Source: Pseudomonadota bacterium (GTDB lineage: Bacteria > Pseudomonadota > Alphaproteobacteria > Acetobacterales > Acetobacteraceae). From it: DNA of 64,000 bases. The stretch lies in NCBI GenBank assembly GCA_021798915.1, contig JAJZBM010000006.1:1-64000 (forward strand), read 5' to 3'. The position numbers were made by a program, and so were the translations under genes. The notes beneath the pieces are model-generated. The model was not told where the DNA came from. It saw only the letters and a program-made list of their open reading frames with translations, and made no database searches. Every line of letters starts with the position of its first letter. Positions within the stretch are counted from its first letter, which is position 1. Positions 1 through 6,908 of the stretch are shown in pieces.

Positions 1-46
<46 letters not shown>

Positions 47-104
47 GCCGGGTGACCTCTTAGCAGCCTTGCCCGGGGCTGTGAAGCGTTGGCAGGAAAT
101 TGAG

Positions 105-1508
105 TCACGTGCCGTCCTGGGGGGAGCGGCGCGCGTGTGCTGGCGACGGGGCCTCGGCGATCGTGCGCGATTGTTCCAGCACCCGGTCGATGAATTCATG
201 AGTGCTGCCGAGATAATTGGCCGGGTCGGTGAGTTTTGCGAGGGCCGCAGCATCGAGTCGCGCCGCGATGTCGGGGAACGCGGCGAGCGCCGTCGCGAGT
301 GGGATCGCGTCGGCGCGGGCGCGATCGCAGGCGGCTTGCACGGCGTGATGCGCGGCATCTCGCCCGAGCAGGGGCGCCAGTCCCATCATCACCGCCTCGG
401 AGACGATCAGCCCGCCGGTCGCGTCCAGATTCTGCCGCATCCGCACGCCATCGACGACCATCCCCTCGGCGATGAACATCGCGTGGCGAAGGGCGCCATG
501 GGCGAGAACGAAGGCCTGCGGCAACGCCAGCGGCTCGGCTTGCCAGGGGCCGGTCGCGCGCTCGAAATCCTGCGCCATCGCGCCCTGCATCAACGGCACC
601 AGCGCCTGCACCGTGCGCATCGCGGCGAGCACGTATTCGGCGGCGATCGGGTTGCGCTTTTGCGGCATGGTGGAGGAGGAGCCGCGGCCCGGCGCATGCG
701 GCTCGGCGACCTCACCGAGTTCGGTTTGCGCGAGCAGGATGATGTCGGTCGCGAATTTGCCGAGGCTGCCGCAGAGCAAGCCGAGGAAAGACACCGCCTC
801 CGCCAGCCCCTCGCGGCGCACATGCCAGGGAAGCGGTGGCACGCCGAGCGCGAGTTCCTCCGCCAGCCCGGCCATGACCGCGACCCCCTTGCCGCCGAGC
901 GAAGCGAGCGTCCCCGCCGCCCCGCCCAGCTCCACCAGTTCGACGCGCGGGCGGAGCTGATCCAGCCGCTCGACATGAGAGATGAGGGGCGCGAGCCAGA
1001 CCGCGCATTTGAGGCCAAAAGTGACGGGGAGCGCGTGTTGCAGATGGGTGCGCCCGGCCATCACCGTTCCCCGATGCATCGCTGCCTGTTCGGCCAGCGC
1101 CGCGATCAGATGGAGGAGATCGGCGCGTAAAAGCGCGAGCCCGGCCTTGACCTGAAGGGCGACGGCGGTATCGAGAATGTCCTGGGTCGTCGCCCCCCAA
1201 TGGGTCCAGCGCCCGGCCTCGGTGCCAGCGGCGCGCGACAGCGCAGCGACCAGCCCGACCACCGGATAGCCGACATTGCGCAGGCTCGCTGGCAGCCCCG
1301 AAAGATCGAGCGCCTCGACACGGGCGGCGGCGGTGATGGCCTCCGCCGCCGCGTGCGGGATCAACCCGAGCCGCGCCTCGACACGCGCCAGTGCCGCCTC
1401 GGCATCGAGCATGCGCTGAAGCAGCGCGTGTTCGTCGAAAATCGCCCGCATCGTCTCGGAGCCATAAAGCGTGCCGAAAACCGGGCTATCGGCGGGGTTA
1501 ACGGCCAT
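105..1508 (-). CDS. pcaB: 3-carboxy-cis,cis-muconate cycloisomerase
   Basis: A 467-residue protein of the fumarase/aspartase superfamily. It converts beta-carboxy-cis,cis-muconate to gamma-carboxymuconolactone in the protocatechuate branch of the beta-ketoadipate pathway, in the cytoplasm. The superfamily signature GSSSTMPQKRNP is visible near residues 275-286, and the stretch WTHWGATTQDILDT is typical of PcaB. Length is close to the usual 450. The ATG at 1508 (MAVNPADS) is preferred; an in-frame start at 1523 adds only five residues. It follows pcaG on the same strand, separated by a full double-hairpin repeat, so it may be a separate transcript or the operon's last gene. Confidence 0.93.
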   Translation of the reverse strand: MAVNPADSPVFGTLYGSETMRAIFDEHALLQRMLDAEAALARVEARLGLIPHAAAEAITAAARVEALDLSGLPASLRNVGYPVVGLVAALSRAAGTEAGRWTHWGATTQDILDTAVALQVKAGLALLRADLLHLIAALAEQAAMHRGTVMAGRTHLQHALPVTFGLKCAVWLAPLISHVERLDQLRPRVELVELGGAAGTLASLGGKGVAVMAGLAEELALGVPPLPWHVRREGLAEAVSFLGLLCGSLGKFATDIILLAQTELGEVAEPHAPGRGSSSTMPQKRNPIAAEYVLAAMRTVQALVPLMQGAMAQDFERATGPWQAEPLALPQAFVLAHGALRHAMFIAEGMVVDGVRMRQNLDATGGLIVSEAVMMGLAPLLGRDAAHHAVQAACDRARADAIPLATALAAFPDIAARLDAAALAKLTDPANYLGSTHEFIDRVLEQSRTIAEAPSPAHARRSPQDGT

Positions 1509-1536
1509 CAGAACAAAGTCCAATCAAAAGAAAAAT

Positions 1537-1642
1537 CCTCTTTTTCTGAAGAAAAGAGGCAAAAAGACTTTCGCTCCAGGCCAGTGCCTGCGGCACTGGC
1601 CAATAGATAAAAGTTTTTTGGTTCTTTTTTTCAAAAAAGAAC
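1537..1642. repeat. Double-hairpin intergenic repeat, copy A
   Basis: One end is a hairpin CCTCTTTTTC...GAAAAGAGG (1537-1559) followed by CAAAAAGACTTT. The centre is a perfect hairpin CCAGTGCC-tgc-GGCACTGG (1581-1599). The other end is AAAAGTTTTTTG and then GTTCTTTTTT...AAAAAAGAAC ending at 1642. The two end hairpins look like inverted copies of one unit. It lies between pcaG and pcaB. Related copies are at 6909, 24044, 36503 and 46872, with half units at 4135, 18889 and 20910. It could act as a bidirectional terminator or be a non-autonomous element. Confidence 0.85.
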
Positions 1643-1654
1643 AATTCTCTTCTC

Positions 1655-2176
1655 CTAAACCGTCAAAAACACGGTCTCGCCCGCGCCTTGGAGGCGGATG
1701 TCGAGATGCCAGTGCCCGGCGCCGATCTCATGCGCGAGCAGGGTTTCGCGCCGGGCCGGGTCGGTGATGGCGCTGAGCAGCGGGTCGCTCTCGTTGCGCG
1801 GGTCGCCCGCGAAATAAAGACGTGAGAACAGCGGCTTGAGCACGCCCCGAGCATGGAGCGCCAGCGCCAGATGCGGTGCCTGCCAGGCATTGCCGCGCCC
1901 GGCGACCGGGCCGGGTTTGAGGGTGCGGAACCGAAACCGCCCCTCGGCATCGCAGCGCGCCCGGCCGAAGCCGGGAAATGCCGCATCCACCGGCGGATCC
2001 GCCTGCCAGATCTCGATCGCGGCGTCAGCCACCGGCGCGCCGTCGCCATCGCGCACGCAGCCGGTAACGGTGATCACCTCACCGTTTGCGCCAAACCGGG
2101 TGAGATCGGCCCATTCGGCGTGTTCGATCAAATGCCAGTAAGGGCCGATGGTCTGGTTCGCGGTTGCCGCTGGCAT
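1655..2176 (-). CDS. pcaG: Protocatechuate 3,4-dioxygenase, alpha subunit
   Basis: A 173-residue alpha chain of the non-haem Fe(III) intradiol dioxygenase that opens protocatechuate to beta-carboxy-cis,cis-muconate. It begins TANQTIGPYWH, typical of PcaG, and carries the intradiol core VTGCVRDGDGAPVADAAIEIWQA and a C-terminal RLYFAGDP strand. The iron ligands come from PcaH, the partner chain. The ATG at 2176 overlaps the pcaH stop (ATGA), which indicates translational coupling and equal stoichiometry. A longer in-frame reading up to 2245 lies inside pcaH and was not used. Confidence 0.95.
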   Translation of the reverse strand: MPAATANQTIGPYWHLIEHAEWADLTRFGANGEVITVTGCVRDGDGAPVADAAIEIWQADPPVDAAFPGFGRARCDAEGRFRFRTLKPGPVAGRGNAWQAPHLALALHARGVLKPLFSRLYFAGDPRNESDPLLSAITDPARRETLLAHEIGAGHWHLDIRLQGAGETVFLTV

Positions 2177-2880
2177 CAGGTGTTCTCCATCGGGGTCGCG
2201 CCGCGCCCGCGCAGCACGATATCGAAACGATAGCCGAGCGCCCATTCCGGCTGGGTCAGAGCGACATCGAAACGTGAGATCAGGCGTTCGCGTGCCGCGC
2301 GGTCAGCGATGGCGTGATAGATCGGATCGAGCTCGAGAAGCGGATCGCCGGGGAAATACATCTGGGTGATCAGGCGCTGGGCGAAGCCGCTGCCAAACAG
2401 CGAGAAATGGATGTGATTCGGCCGCCAGGCATTGGGATGGTTGCGCCAGGGATAGGCGCCGGGCTTGATGGTGACGAAGCGATAGCGCCCCTCGGCATCG
2501 GTGAAAACCCGACCCTCGCCGTGGAAATTGGGGTCGAGGGGGGCGTCGTGCTGATCGCCGGGGTGGTCGTAGCGGCCGGCGGCGTTGGCCTGCCAGATCT
2601 CGACCATGGTGTTCGCAACCGGCCGCCCGTCCTCATCGGAAACCCGCCCTTCGACGATGATCCGCTCGCCGAGCGCCGGCCTGCCGGCGGTCACCGAGAG
2701 ATCGGCGAGCGCCGGGAAATGCAGCGGCGAAAAGCGCGGGCCGTTGGCCTCGGTGAGCGTCGTCGGGACGGCGATCAGCGCCGCCTGCGGGTGGCGTTTG
2801 GCAGTGCTGCCATAGGAGGGGGTGTCGTATTCGGGCTGGGTTCCGGGGGTGAGCGGGTGGAATGGCGCGGGGTCGCTCAT
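2176..2880 (-). CDS. pcaH: Protocatechuate 3,4-dioxygenase, beta subunit
   Basis: A 234-residue catalytic subunit of the Fe(III) dioxygenase. The four iron ligands expected from the family are present: Tyr104 (AGRYDHPG), Tyr143 (GAYPWRNH), and His156 and His158 (RPNHIHFS). Length is normal for PcaH. It overlaps pcaDC upstream by 4 bp (2877-2880) and pcaG downstream by 3 bp, so the three genes form one tightly coupled operon on the minus strand. Confidence 0.96.
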   Translation of the reverse strand: MSDPAPFHPLTPGTQPEYDTPSYGSTAKRHPQAALIAVPTTLTEANGPRFSPLHFPALADLSVTAGRPALGERIIVEGRVSDEDGRPVANTMVEIWQANAAGRYDHPGDQHDAPLDPNFHGEGRVFTDAEGRYRFVTIKPGAYPWRNHPNAWRPNHIHFSLFGSGFAQRLITQMYFPGDPLLELDPIYHAIADRAARERLISRFDVALTQPEWALGYRFDIVLRGRGATPMENT

Positions 2881-4031
2881 GGATTTTGCTCCATTTCCTT
2901 GAAAAGCGCCTTGGCCTCGCGGATCGCGGCATTGGCCGCCGGCACGCCGGCATAGACCGCGACATGCAGCATCGCCGCCGCGATTTCCTCCGCGTTCGCG
3001 CCGGTGTTACGCGTCGCGCGAAGATGGAGGCGGAATTCCTCGTGCTGGCCGAGGGCGGCGAGGAGCGCGAGGGTGATCAGGCTGCGGGTGCGCCGGTCGA
3101 GATCGCCGCGCGCCCAGACCCCGCCCCAGGCGCTGCTGGTGATGAATTCCTGAAAGCCGCGATCGAACTCGGTCGCCGCCGCGAGCGCGCGGGTGACATG
3201 CGCCTCGCCGAGCACCTCGCGGCGGACGCGCAATCCGGCCTCATAGGTGCCGCTTTCGGTGTGCGCGTCGAGGAAGGTCGCGATTTCGGCGCTGACCGCG
3301 CGCGGGCGCTCGATGGTCGGGATATGCGCCGCATCCGGGATGATGGCGAGTGAGGCACCGAGCGCGGTTTGCAACGCTTTGGCGGAGGCAAGCGGGGTCG
3401 CCTCGTCGAGCGCGCCGACGACGATATGGGCGGGGAGTTTGAGCTTCGGGGTGATCGCGGTGAAATCCGCCGTCGCGATCGCCTCCGCGGCCCCGGCATA
3501 GCCTTCCGGATCGGTGCGGAGCAGCATCTGGCGCAGGCCGAGAGCGGCGGGGGCGTCGCGAAAGCCCGGCGTCACCCAGCGCGCCATCACCGCCTCGGCG
3601 ATCGCCGCCATGCCACCTTCGCGCACCAAGCGAGCCCGCTCATGCCAGTTTTCCGGCGGCGGGATCGCCATCGCGGTATCACAAAGGATGAGGCTTTTGA
3701 CGCGCCGCGGCGCGATCTCCGCCATCGCCTGGGCGATCAGCCCGCCGATCGAGAGCCCGGCGACATGGGCGTTCGCGGCCGAAAGCGCATCGAGCACGCC
3801 GAGCACATCGCGCGCGAGGGTCGCCATGTGATAGGGGCCCGGCGTCACCGAGGTCAGGCCATGACCCCTCAAATCCGGCCGGATGACGCGATAGCGGCGC
3901 GACAGCGCCTCCGCCTGTGCGTCCCAGACATGGAGTGAGGTGCCGAGGGAGTGGAGAAGAACCACCGCCGGCGCCCCGGTCGGCCCCGAAACCTGGACAT
4001 GCGAAACCAGATCACCAACCCGAACGAACAT
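2877..4031 (-). CDS. pcaDC: Fused 3-oxoadipate enol-lactonase / 4-carboxymuconolactone decarboxylase
   Basis: A 384-residue fusion. Residues 1-258 are an alpha/beta-hydrolase (PcaD) with nucleophile Ser94 in GLSIGG, acid Asp208 (GALDEATP) and His235 (DAAHIPTIE). Residues 260-384 are a carboxymuconolactone decarboxylase (PcaC) with the family segment RATRNTGANAEEI. Together they perform two consecutive steps, from gamma-carboxymuconolactone to 3-oxoadipate. The ATG at 4031 has a strong GGAGG just upstream. An upstream in-frame extension runs through repeat sequence and is not protein-like. The D-C domain order matches the fusion called PcaL in actinobacteria. It is the first gene of the pca operon. 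Confidence 0.93.
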   Translation of the reverse strand: MFVRVGDLVSHVQVSGPTGAPAVVLLHSLGTSLHVWDAQAEALSRRYRVIRPDLRGHGLTSVTPGPYHMATLARDVLGVLDALSAANAHVAGLSIGGLIAQAMAEIAPRRVKSLILCDTAMAIPPPENWHERARLVREGGMAAIAEAVMARWVTPGFRDAPAALGLRQMLLRTDPEGYAGAAEAIATADFTAITPKLKLPAHIVVGALDEATPLASAKALQTALGASLAIIPDAAHIPTIERPRAVSAEIATFLDAHTESGTYEAGLRVRREVLGEAHVTRALAAATEFDRGFQEFITSSAWGGVWARGDLDRRTRSLITLALLAALGQHEEFRLHLRATRNTGANAEEIAAAMLHVAVYAGVPAANAAIREAKALFKEMEQNP

Positions 4032-4134
4032 CGCGCTTTCCTCCCCTCCCGCCAGCATCGCACCAAGGTGACGGGCGCGCAATTCCTCCGCCGAAAGGGG
4101 AGAGAAGAGAAGGGAGGGAGAAGAAGGAAGATTT

Positions 4135-4162
4135 GTTCTTTTTAAAAAAAGAACCAAAAAAC
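4135..4162. repeat. Half unit of the double-hairpin repeat (copy B)
   Basis: Only one end of the family is present: GTTCTTTTT-aa-AAAAGAAC followed by CAAAAAAC. The central hairpin and the other end are missing. It lies upstream of pcaDC, in the gene-free stretch 4032-4306, which otherwise holds the pcaDC ribosome binding site and a purine-rich tract. I see no pca regulator binding site that I could support. Confidence 0.7.
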
Positions 4163-4306
4163 GTAACTGCCCAGGTGCCCCCTCTGGCGTGCCCAGGTAT
4201 CCCTCAGCGCCGTGGGCTGTAGGCGAATTAGGGGGAGGCGAAGGCAAGGGCCGGTTGACGCTCGCGTTGCATGTTTGCGTTTCCGCGTTTTGAATTTAAC
4301 AGACCC

Positions 4307-4335
4307 TTGCGTGGGACCTGGGCAGCTGTTATAAT
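4307..4335 (+). promoter_or_regulatory. Sigma-70-type promoter for the tRNA-like gene
   Basis: TTGCGT (4307-4312), a 17-bp spacer and a perfect TATAAT (4330-4335). Transcription would start about 7 bp downstream, within one or two bases of the first base of the tRNA at 4344. This is the best canonical promoter noticed in the window. Confidence 0.6.
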
Positions 4336-4343
4336 TGTGTTTC

Positions 4344-4426
4344 GCCCCCTTGGTGGAATGGTAGACACACCGGTTTTGAAAACCGACGCTTGGCAGCAAT
4401 TGCGGGTTCGAGTCCCGCAGGGGGTA
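4344..4426 (+). tRNA. Class II tRNA-like gene: leucine-type body with UGA (Ser) anticodon
   Basis: Acceptor GCCCCCT pairs with AGGGGGT (4419-4425), with a G1-U72 wobble, followed by A73 and no encoded CCA. The D-arm region TGGTGGAATGGTAGACAC is like tRNA-Leu. The anticodon arm CCGGT-TTTGAAA-ACCGA closes a seven-base loop reading TGA (4377-4379), with a C-A mismatch at 27-43; this arm resembles tRNA-Ser(UGA). The variable region (4387-4401) is long and can form a short stem. The T-arm GCGGG-TTCGAGT-CCCGC is perfect. Nine-base copies of TTATAATTG flank the gene (4329-4337 and 4427-4435). Whether it is charged with Leu, Ser or nothing cannot be read from the sequence. Confidence 0.75.
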
Positions 4427-4446
4427 TTATAATTGGAGACGCAATC

Positions 4447-4842
4447 ATGACATCCATGGCAACGAAAACGACGGCCCAGCATTTGCAAAAACTTAGAGAA
4501 GAATTGGCAGCCATTCAAGCTGAAATTCGCTCTCTTCAAGGGCGTGAAGTGGGCTTGCAGCGCGCGATTGCAATTGTCAACGATGACCATGCGTTTCTTA
4601 GCGGGGAGGGCACTCACCATAAACGCCGCAGCCCGATCAAAGACACTGTTCTTCGTCTTTTAGATGAGAATGCCGAGCGCGGTCTGGTAGCTGTTGAGAT
4701 TGTCGAGTTGGCGAGGGGGCAGGGAATAACCCTGGACCGTAATTCGGTCTCGTCTCTCTTGAGCCGGTTCAAGAAAGAGGGTGTGCTTAATTATGACGGA
4801 AAGGTCTACCGCCCGACGCGCCCTTTCCGGGGTAAGAGATAA
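4447..4842 (+). CDS. Small coiled-coil / winged-helix protein, unrecognised
   Basis: 131 residues. The ATG at 4447 is supported by GGAG at 4434-4437; an upstream in-frame start at 4390 lies inside the tRNA and is rejected. Residues about 10-45 form a heptad-rich helix (HLQKLREELAAIQAEIRSLQ). Residues about 65-125 look like a winged helix (VLRLLDENAERGLVAVEIVE, then LSRFKKEGVLNYDGKVYRP). It has lower GC than its neighbours and sits between two atypical tRNA genes. A DNA-binding role is inferred from the fold only. I do not recognise a named family. Confidence 0.75.
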   Translation: MTSMATKTTAQHLQKLREELAAIQAEIRSLQGREVGLQRAIAIVNDDHAFLSGEGTHHKRRSPIKDTVLRLLDENAERGLVAVEIVELARGQGITLDRNSVSSLLSRFKKEGVLNYDGKVYRPTRPFRGKR

Positions 4843-4900
4843 TGGCTGTAGCATAATAACGCCCACGCCTGGAGTTGCAGCCCCAGGCGTGGGGAGATGT

Positions 4901-4977
4901 GGCCCCGTATCTCAGCAGGATAGAGGGGTGGATTTATAATCCACAGGTCGGGAGTTCGAATCTCCCCGGGGCCACCA
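4901..4977 (+). tRNA. tRNA-Ile with anticodon UAU
   Basis: A complete cloverleaf: acceptor GGCCCCG/CGGGGCC, anticodon stem GTGGA/TCCAC closing loop TTTATAA (anticodon TAT at 4935-4937), T-arm GGGAG-TTCGAAT-CTCCC, A73 and an encoded CCA (4975-4977). The acceptor stem resembles bacterial tRNA-Ile2. Bacteria normally read AUA with a CAU anticodon modified to lysidine; a genuine UAU tRNA is rare and is often linked to mobile DNA. A palindrome-like CCCACGCCTGG...CCCCAGGCGTGGGG lies just upstream (4862-4894). Confidence 0.88.
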
Positions 4978-4987
4978 ACAAAGCCTT

Positions 4988-5002
4988 ACCGACGCTTGGC
5001 AG
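4988..5002 (+). repeat. 15-bp direct repeat of tRNA-like gene sequence
   Basis: ACCGACGCTTGGCAG at 4988-5002 is an exact copy of 4382-4396, which is the anticodon-stem/variable-arm junction of the tRNA-like gene. The two copies bracket the winged-helix gene and tRNA-Ile (about 606 bp). It may be an att-like scar or a duplication endpoint. The remaining sequence from 5003 to 5233 is AT-rich and shows no gene. Confidence 0.6.
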
Positions 5003-5233
5003 ACTTGGTATTAGCTTTGTTATGACACACACAGTGGGTATTTTAGGCCGCGTATCAAGAACTTTTTTCCGCAAATTGTTTGAGTTGCTATGCTAATTTA
5101 ATTTTAATAAGCACGTCACATCGGTCGCACTTGGGCGGTCTAACACGCTGCATTCCGCATTCGCTCCAAAATTATCAGCGCCGAATTCCGCTTGGCTATC
5201 CCAAAAGAAATCCAATTCGATGACAATCGCGGC

Positions 5234-5470
5234 TCACCGCAGCGGTTGCAAGGTCGGGTAATTGGTGTCGTGGTGGGTGACGGTGAGGATCTGGCCGCCA
5301 TCGCGCGCCGAGATCATCATCATATCGCCGGGGGCGAGGAGGTCGCCGGCGTCGCGGAAGAAGCCGGGGGCGGTGACGTCGTCGAGGCGGTCGCTGCCGG
5401 CCTTGTAGTGCCAGAGGGTGAAACCTTGAGCGTAGGACAGCACCGAGAGATTGCGGGTGGCGAGCGCCAT
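5234..5470 (-). CDS. Conserved small protein, phage-like, function unknown
   Basis: 78 residues starting MALATRNLSVLSYAQGFTLW. AAAGGAAA lies about 6 bases before the ATG at 5470. Short proteins with this opening and a GDMMMISARDGGQI-type beta-rich C-terminus occur, to my recollection, in alphaproteobacterial prophages and accessory DNA; this is memory, not a search. No signal peptide or membrane segment. Base composition is normal high GC. It lies beside the tRNA island and upstream of other repressor-associated genes. Confidence 0.65.
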   Translation of the reverse strand: MALATRNLSVLSYAQGFTLWHYKAGSDRLDDVTAPGFFRDAGDLLAPGDMMMISARDGGQILTVTHHDTNYPTLQPLR

Positions 5471-5496
5471 GGCGGTTTCCTTTGCGCGTACAAGGA

Positions 5497-5526
5497 AAGG
5501 GCCGCACCGGGGGGAGGTGCGGCCCT
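5497..5526 (-). terminator. Strong GC hairpin between the two small minus-strand genes
   Basis: AAGGGCCGCACC (5497-5508) and GGTGCGGCCCTT (5515-5526) form a perfect 12-bp stem with a 6-nt loop. On the minus strand it is followed by TTTCCTT. It lies downstream of the 128-residue gene that ends at 5667 and just before the start of the 78-residue gene, so it could terminate the former. Confidence 0.55.
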
Positions 5527-5666
5527 TCAGGTTGGGAAGAAGGAGGAACCAACGAGCGTAGTTCGCCCGTTGATGAAGACATATTTAAACCGTCAGTTGC
5601 GCCACGTCAAGACTATTTTCCTAAATATTTTGTCATACCCCTGCCATGTATACCGCAAACCAGAGA

Positions 5667-6053
5667 TCACGCGACGATGCCCTTGACGCGGAGCAGCCAT
5701 TCCAGCCGCTCCAGCGCCTCCCGCCACAGCCGCCAGTCGCCGCGCTCGCTGGCGAAGCCGGGATTCGGCGCCGCCTGGCGCTCGCCCCAGATGCGCAGGA
5801 TGCGCGCGTGGACGAGGTCGATGCGCCGCCGCCGATAGAGGGTATCGAGGCATTTGACCACGTCATCGGGCTCGCAAGAGCGCCTGACGCGGCCAATCCC
5901 GGCACGCACCCGGGCGCCATCGCGCCTGGCGACGAGCGCCGCCATGGTCCAGAGCCAGGCCTCCTCGGCGCTGCGGAAGGGGGTGGTCTCCGGGGCTCTG
6001 GCGGGGACTGGGACAATTGGGGTGCTGCGGGTCATGCGGGCGGTGCTGGCCAT
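5667..6053 (-). CDS. Conserved hypothetical protein
   Basis: 128 residues. The ATG at 6053 (MASTARMTRS) is preceded by CAGGAG at good spacing; a longer in-frame reading to 6149 would run through the intergenic region. The protein is Arg/Trp-rich and mostly helical, with recognisable segments RSAEEAWLWTMAALVARRDG, CEPDDVVKCLDTLY and RRRIDLVHARILRIWGER. No membrane segment or enzyme motif is visible. It is divergent from the S24 repressor and about 200 bp from it, with a 13-bp palindrome between, which suggests the repressor may control it. I cannot name a family. Confidence 0.65.
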   Translation of the reverse strand: MASTARMTRSTPIVPVPARAPETTPFRSAEEAWLWTMAALVARRDGARVRAGIGRVRRSCEPDDVVKCLDTLYRRRRIDLVHARILRIWGERQAAPNPGFASERGDWRLWREALERLEWLLRVKGIVA

Positions 6054-6108
6054 GGCGTGGGGCTCCTGATTGGCGGCGAGTGGCGGGCAATTAAGAACAA
6101 AATAAGAA

Positions 6109-6121
6109 CTATCAGCGATAG
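6109..6121. promoter_or_regulatory. Candidate operator between divergent genes
   Basis: A perfect palindrome CTATC-AGC-GATAG in AT-rich sequence midway between the 128-residue gene (start 6053) and the S24 repressor (start 6252). A short direct repeat TAAGAACAAAATAAGAAC lies immediately to its left. Position and symmetry fit a binding site for the neighbouring repressor. No experimental consensus is known to me. Confidence 0.4.
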
Positions 6122-6251
6122 AAAAACCACGAATCGTAACCCGCTGCAAGGGTAATCAGGTAAAATTTCCTATTCCCTTCGGACTCAATTCCTTGCACAC
6201 TGATCTTCGACAGGATCATCGGCAGCCATCCACGCAACCGGCCAGGGCGAC

Positions 6252-6893
6252 ATGAAACACGAAGATATCTGGCGCGCGCTCGATACGCTCGCCGCCGAAC
6301 AGGGGCTTTCCCCCTCAGGTCTCGCGCGCCGCGCCGGGCTCGATCCCACCACCTTCAACCAGTCCAAACGGCGGATGCCGGATGGCCGCGCGCGCTGGCC
6401 GAGCACCGAGAGTCTGGCCAAGGTGTTGCTCGCGACCGGCGCCGGTCTCGAGGAATTCACCGCCCTCGTCACCGGCGCGCGGGCGCTCGCCTCATCGCGG
6501 CCGCTGACCCGGAGAGTGCCTCTGATCGGCTTCGCGCAAGCCGGCGGGGAGGGATTTTTCGACGATGGCGGCTATCCGGTCGGCGGCGGCTGGGATGAGG
6601 TGAGCCTGCCCGAGGTCGCCGATCCGCACGCCTACGCTCTCGAGATCAGCGGCGAATCGATGGAGCCGGTGTTTCGCGACGGCGACGTCGTCATCGTCTC
6701 ACCGAACGCGCCGGTAAGGCGCGGCGACCGGGTGGTGGTGCGGACGCTGCGCGGCGAAGTGATGGCCAAGCAGCTCGCCCGCCGCTCGGCCCGCCGGGTC
6801 GAACTGAAAAGCCTCAACCCGGCGCACCCCGATTACAGCTTCGAACTCACCGAAATCACCTGGCTGCACCGCATCGTCTGGGCGAGCCAGTAG
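6252..6893 (+). CDS. LexA/CI-type repressor with S24 self-cleavage domain
   Basis: 213 residues. The N-terminal part (about 5-75) is an XRE-like helix-turn-helix domain (LSPSGLARRAGLDPTTFNQS). The C-terminal part is an S24 peptidase with Ser136 in GESMEP, Lys173 in EVMAKQ and a scissile Ala97-Gly98 (GFAQAGGE). Such proteins repress target genes until RecA-stimulated self-cleavage after DNA damage. The domain pair and spacing match the family. It faces the 128-residue gene across a shared promoter region with a palindrome. Its targets cannot be read from the sequence. Confidence 0.88.
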   Translation: MKHEDIWRALDTLAAEQGLSPSGLARRAGLDPTTFNQSKRRMPDGRARWPSTESLAKVLLATGAGLEEFTALVTGARALASSRPLTRRVPLIGFAQAGGEGFFDDGGYPVGGGWDEVSLPEVADPHAYALEISGESMEPVFRDGDVVIVSPNAPVRRGDRVVVRTLRGEVMAKQLARRSARRVELKSLNPAHPDYSFELTEITWLHRIVWASQ

Positions 6894-6908
6894 AGAAAAC
6901 TGAAAGCG

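Noticed and set aside
1537-1642. Ordinary rho-independent terminator
   Set aside because: A terminator alone does not explain the inverted end pair, the central stem and copy F between divergent starts; treated as a repeat family instead.
2877-4247. Longer N-terminus for the PcaDC protein
   Set aside because: The extra 72 residues translate the half repeat and purine tract; the Shine-Dalgarno and family alignment support 4031.
4228-4620. Minus-strand open frames over the tRNA-like gene
   Set aside because: Their content (for example GLEPAIAAKRRFSKP) is the usual false protein made by antisense tRNA sequence.
4875-5096. 73-codon open frame over tRNA-Ile
   Set aside because: It is an artefact of reading through a tRNA gene, with no family or ribosome binding site.
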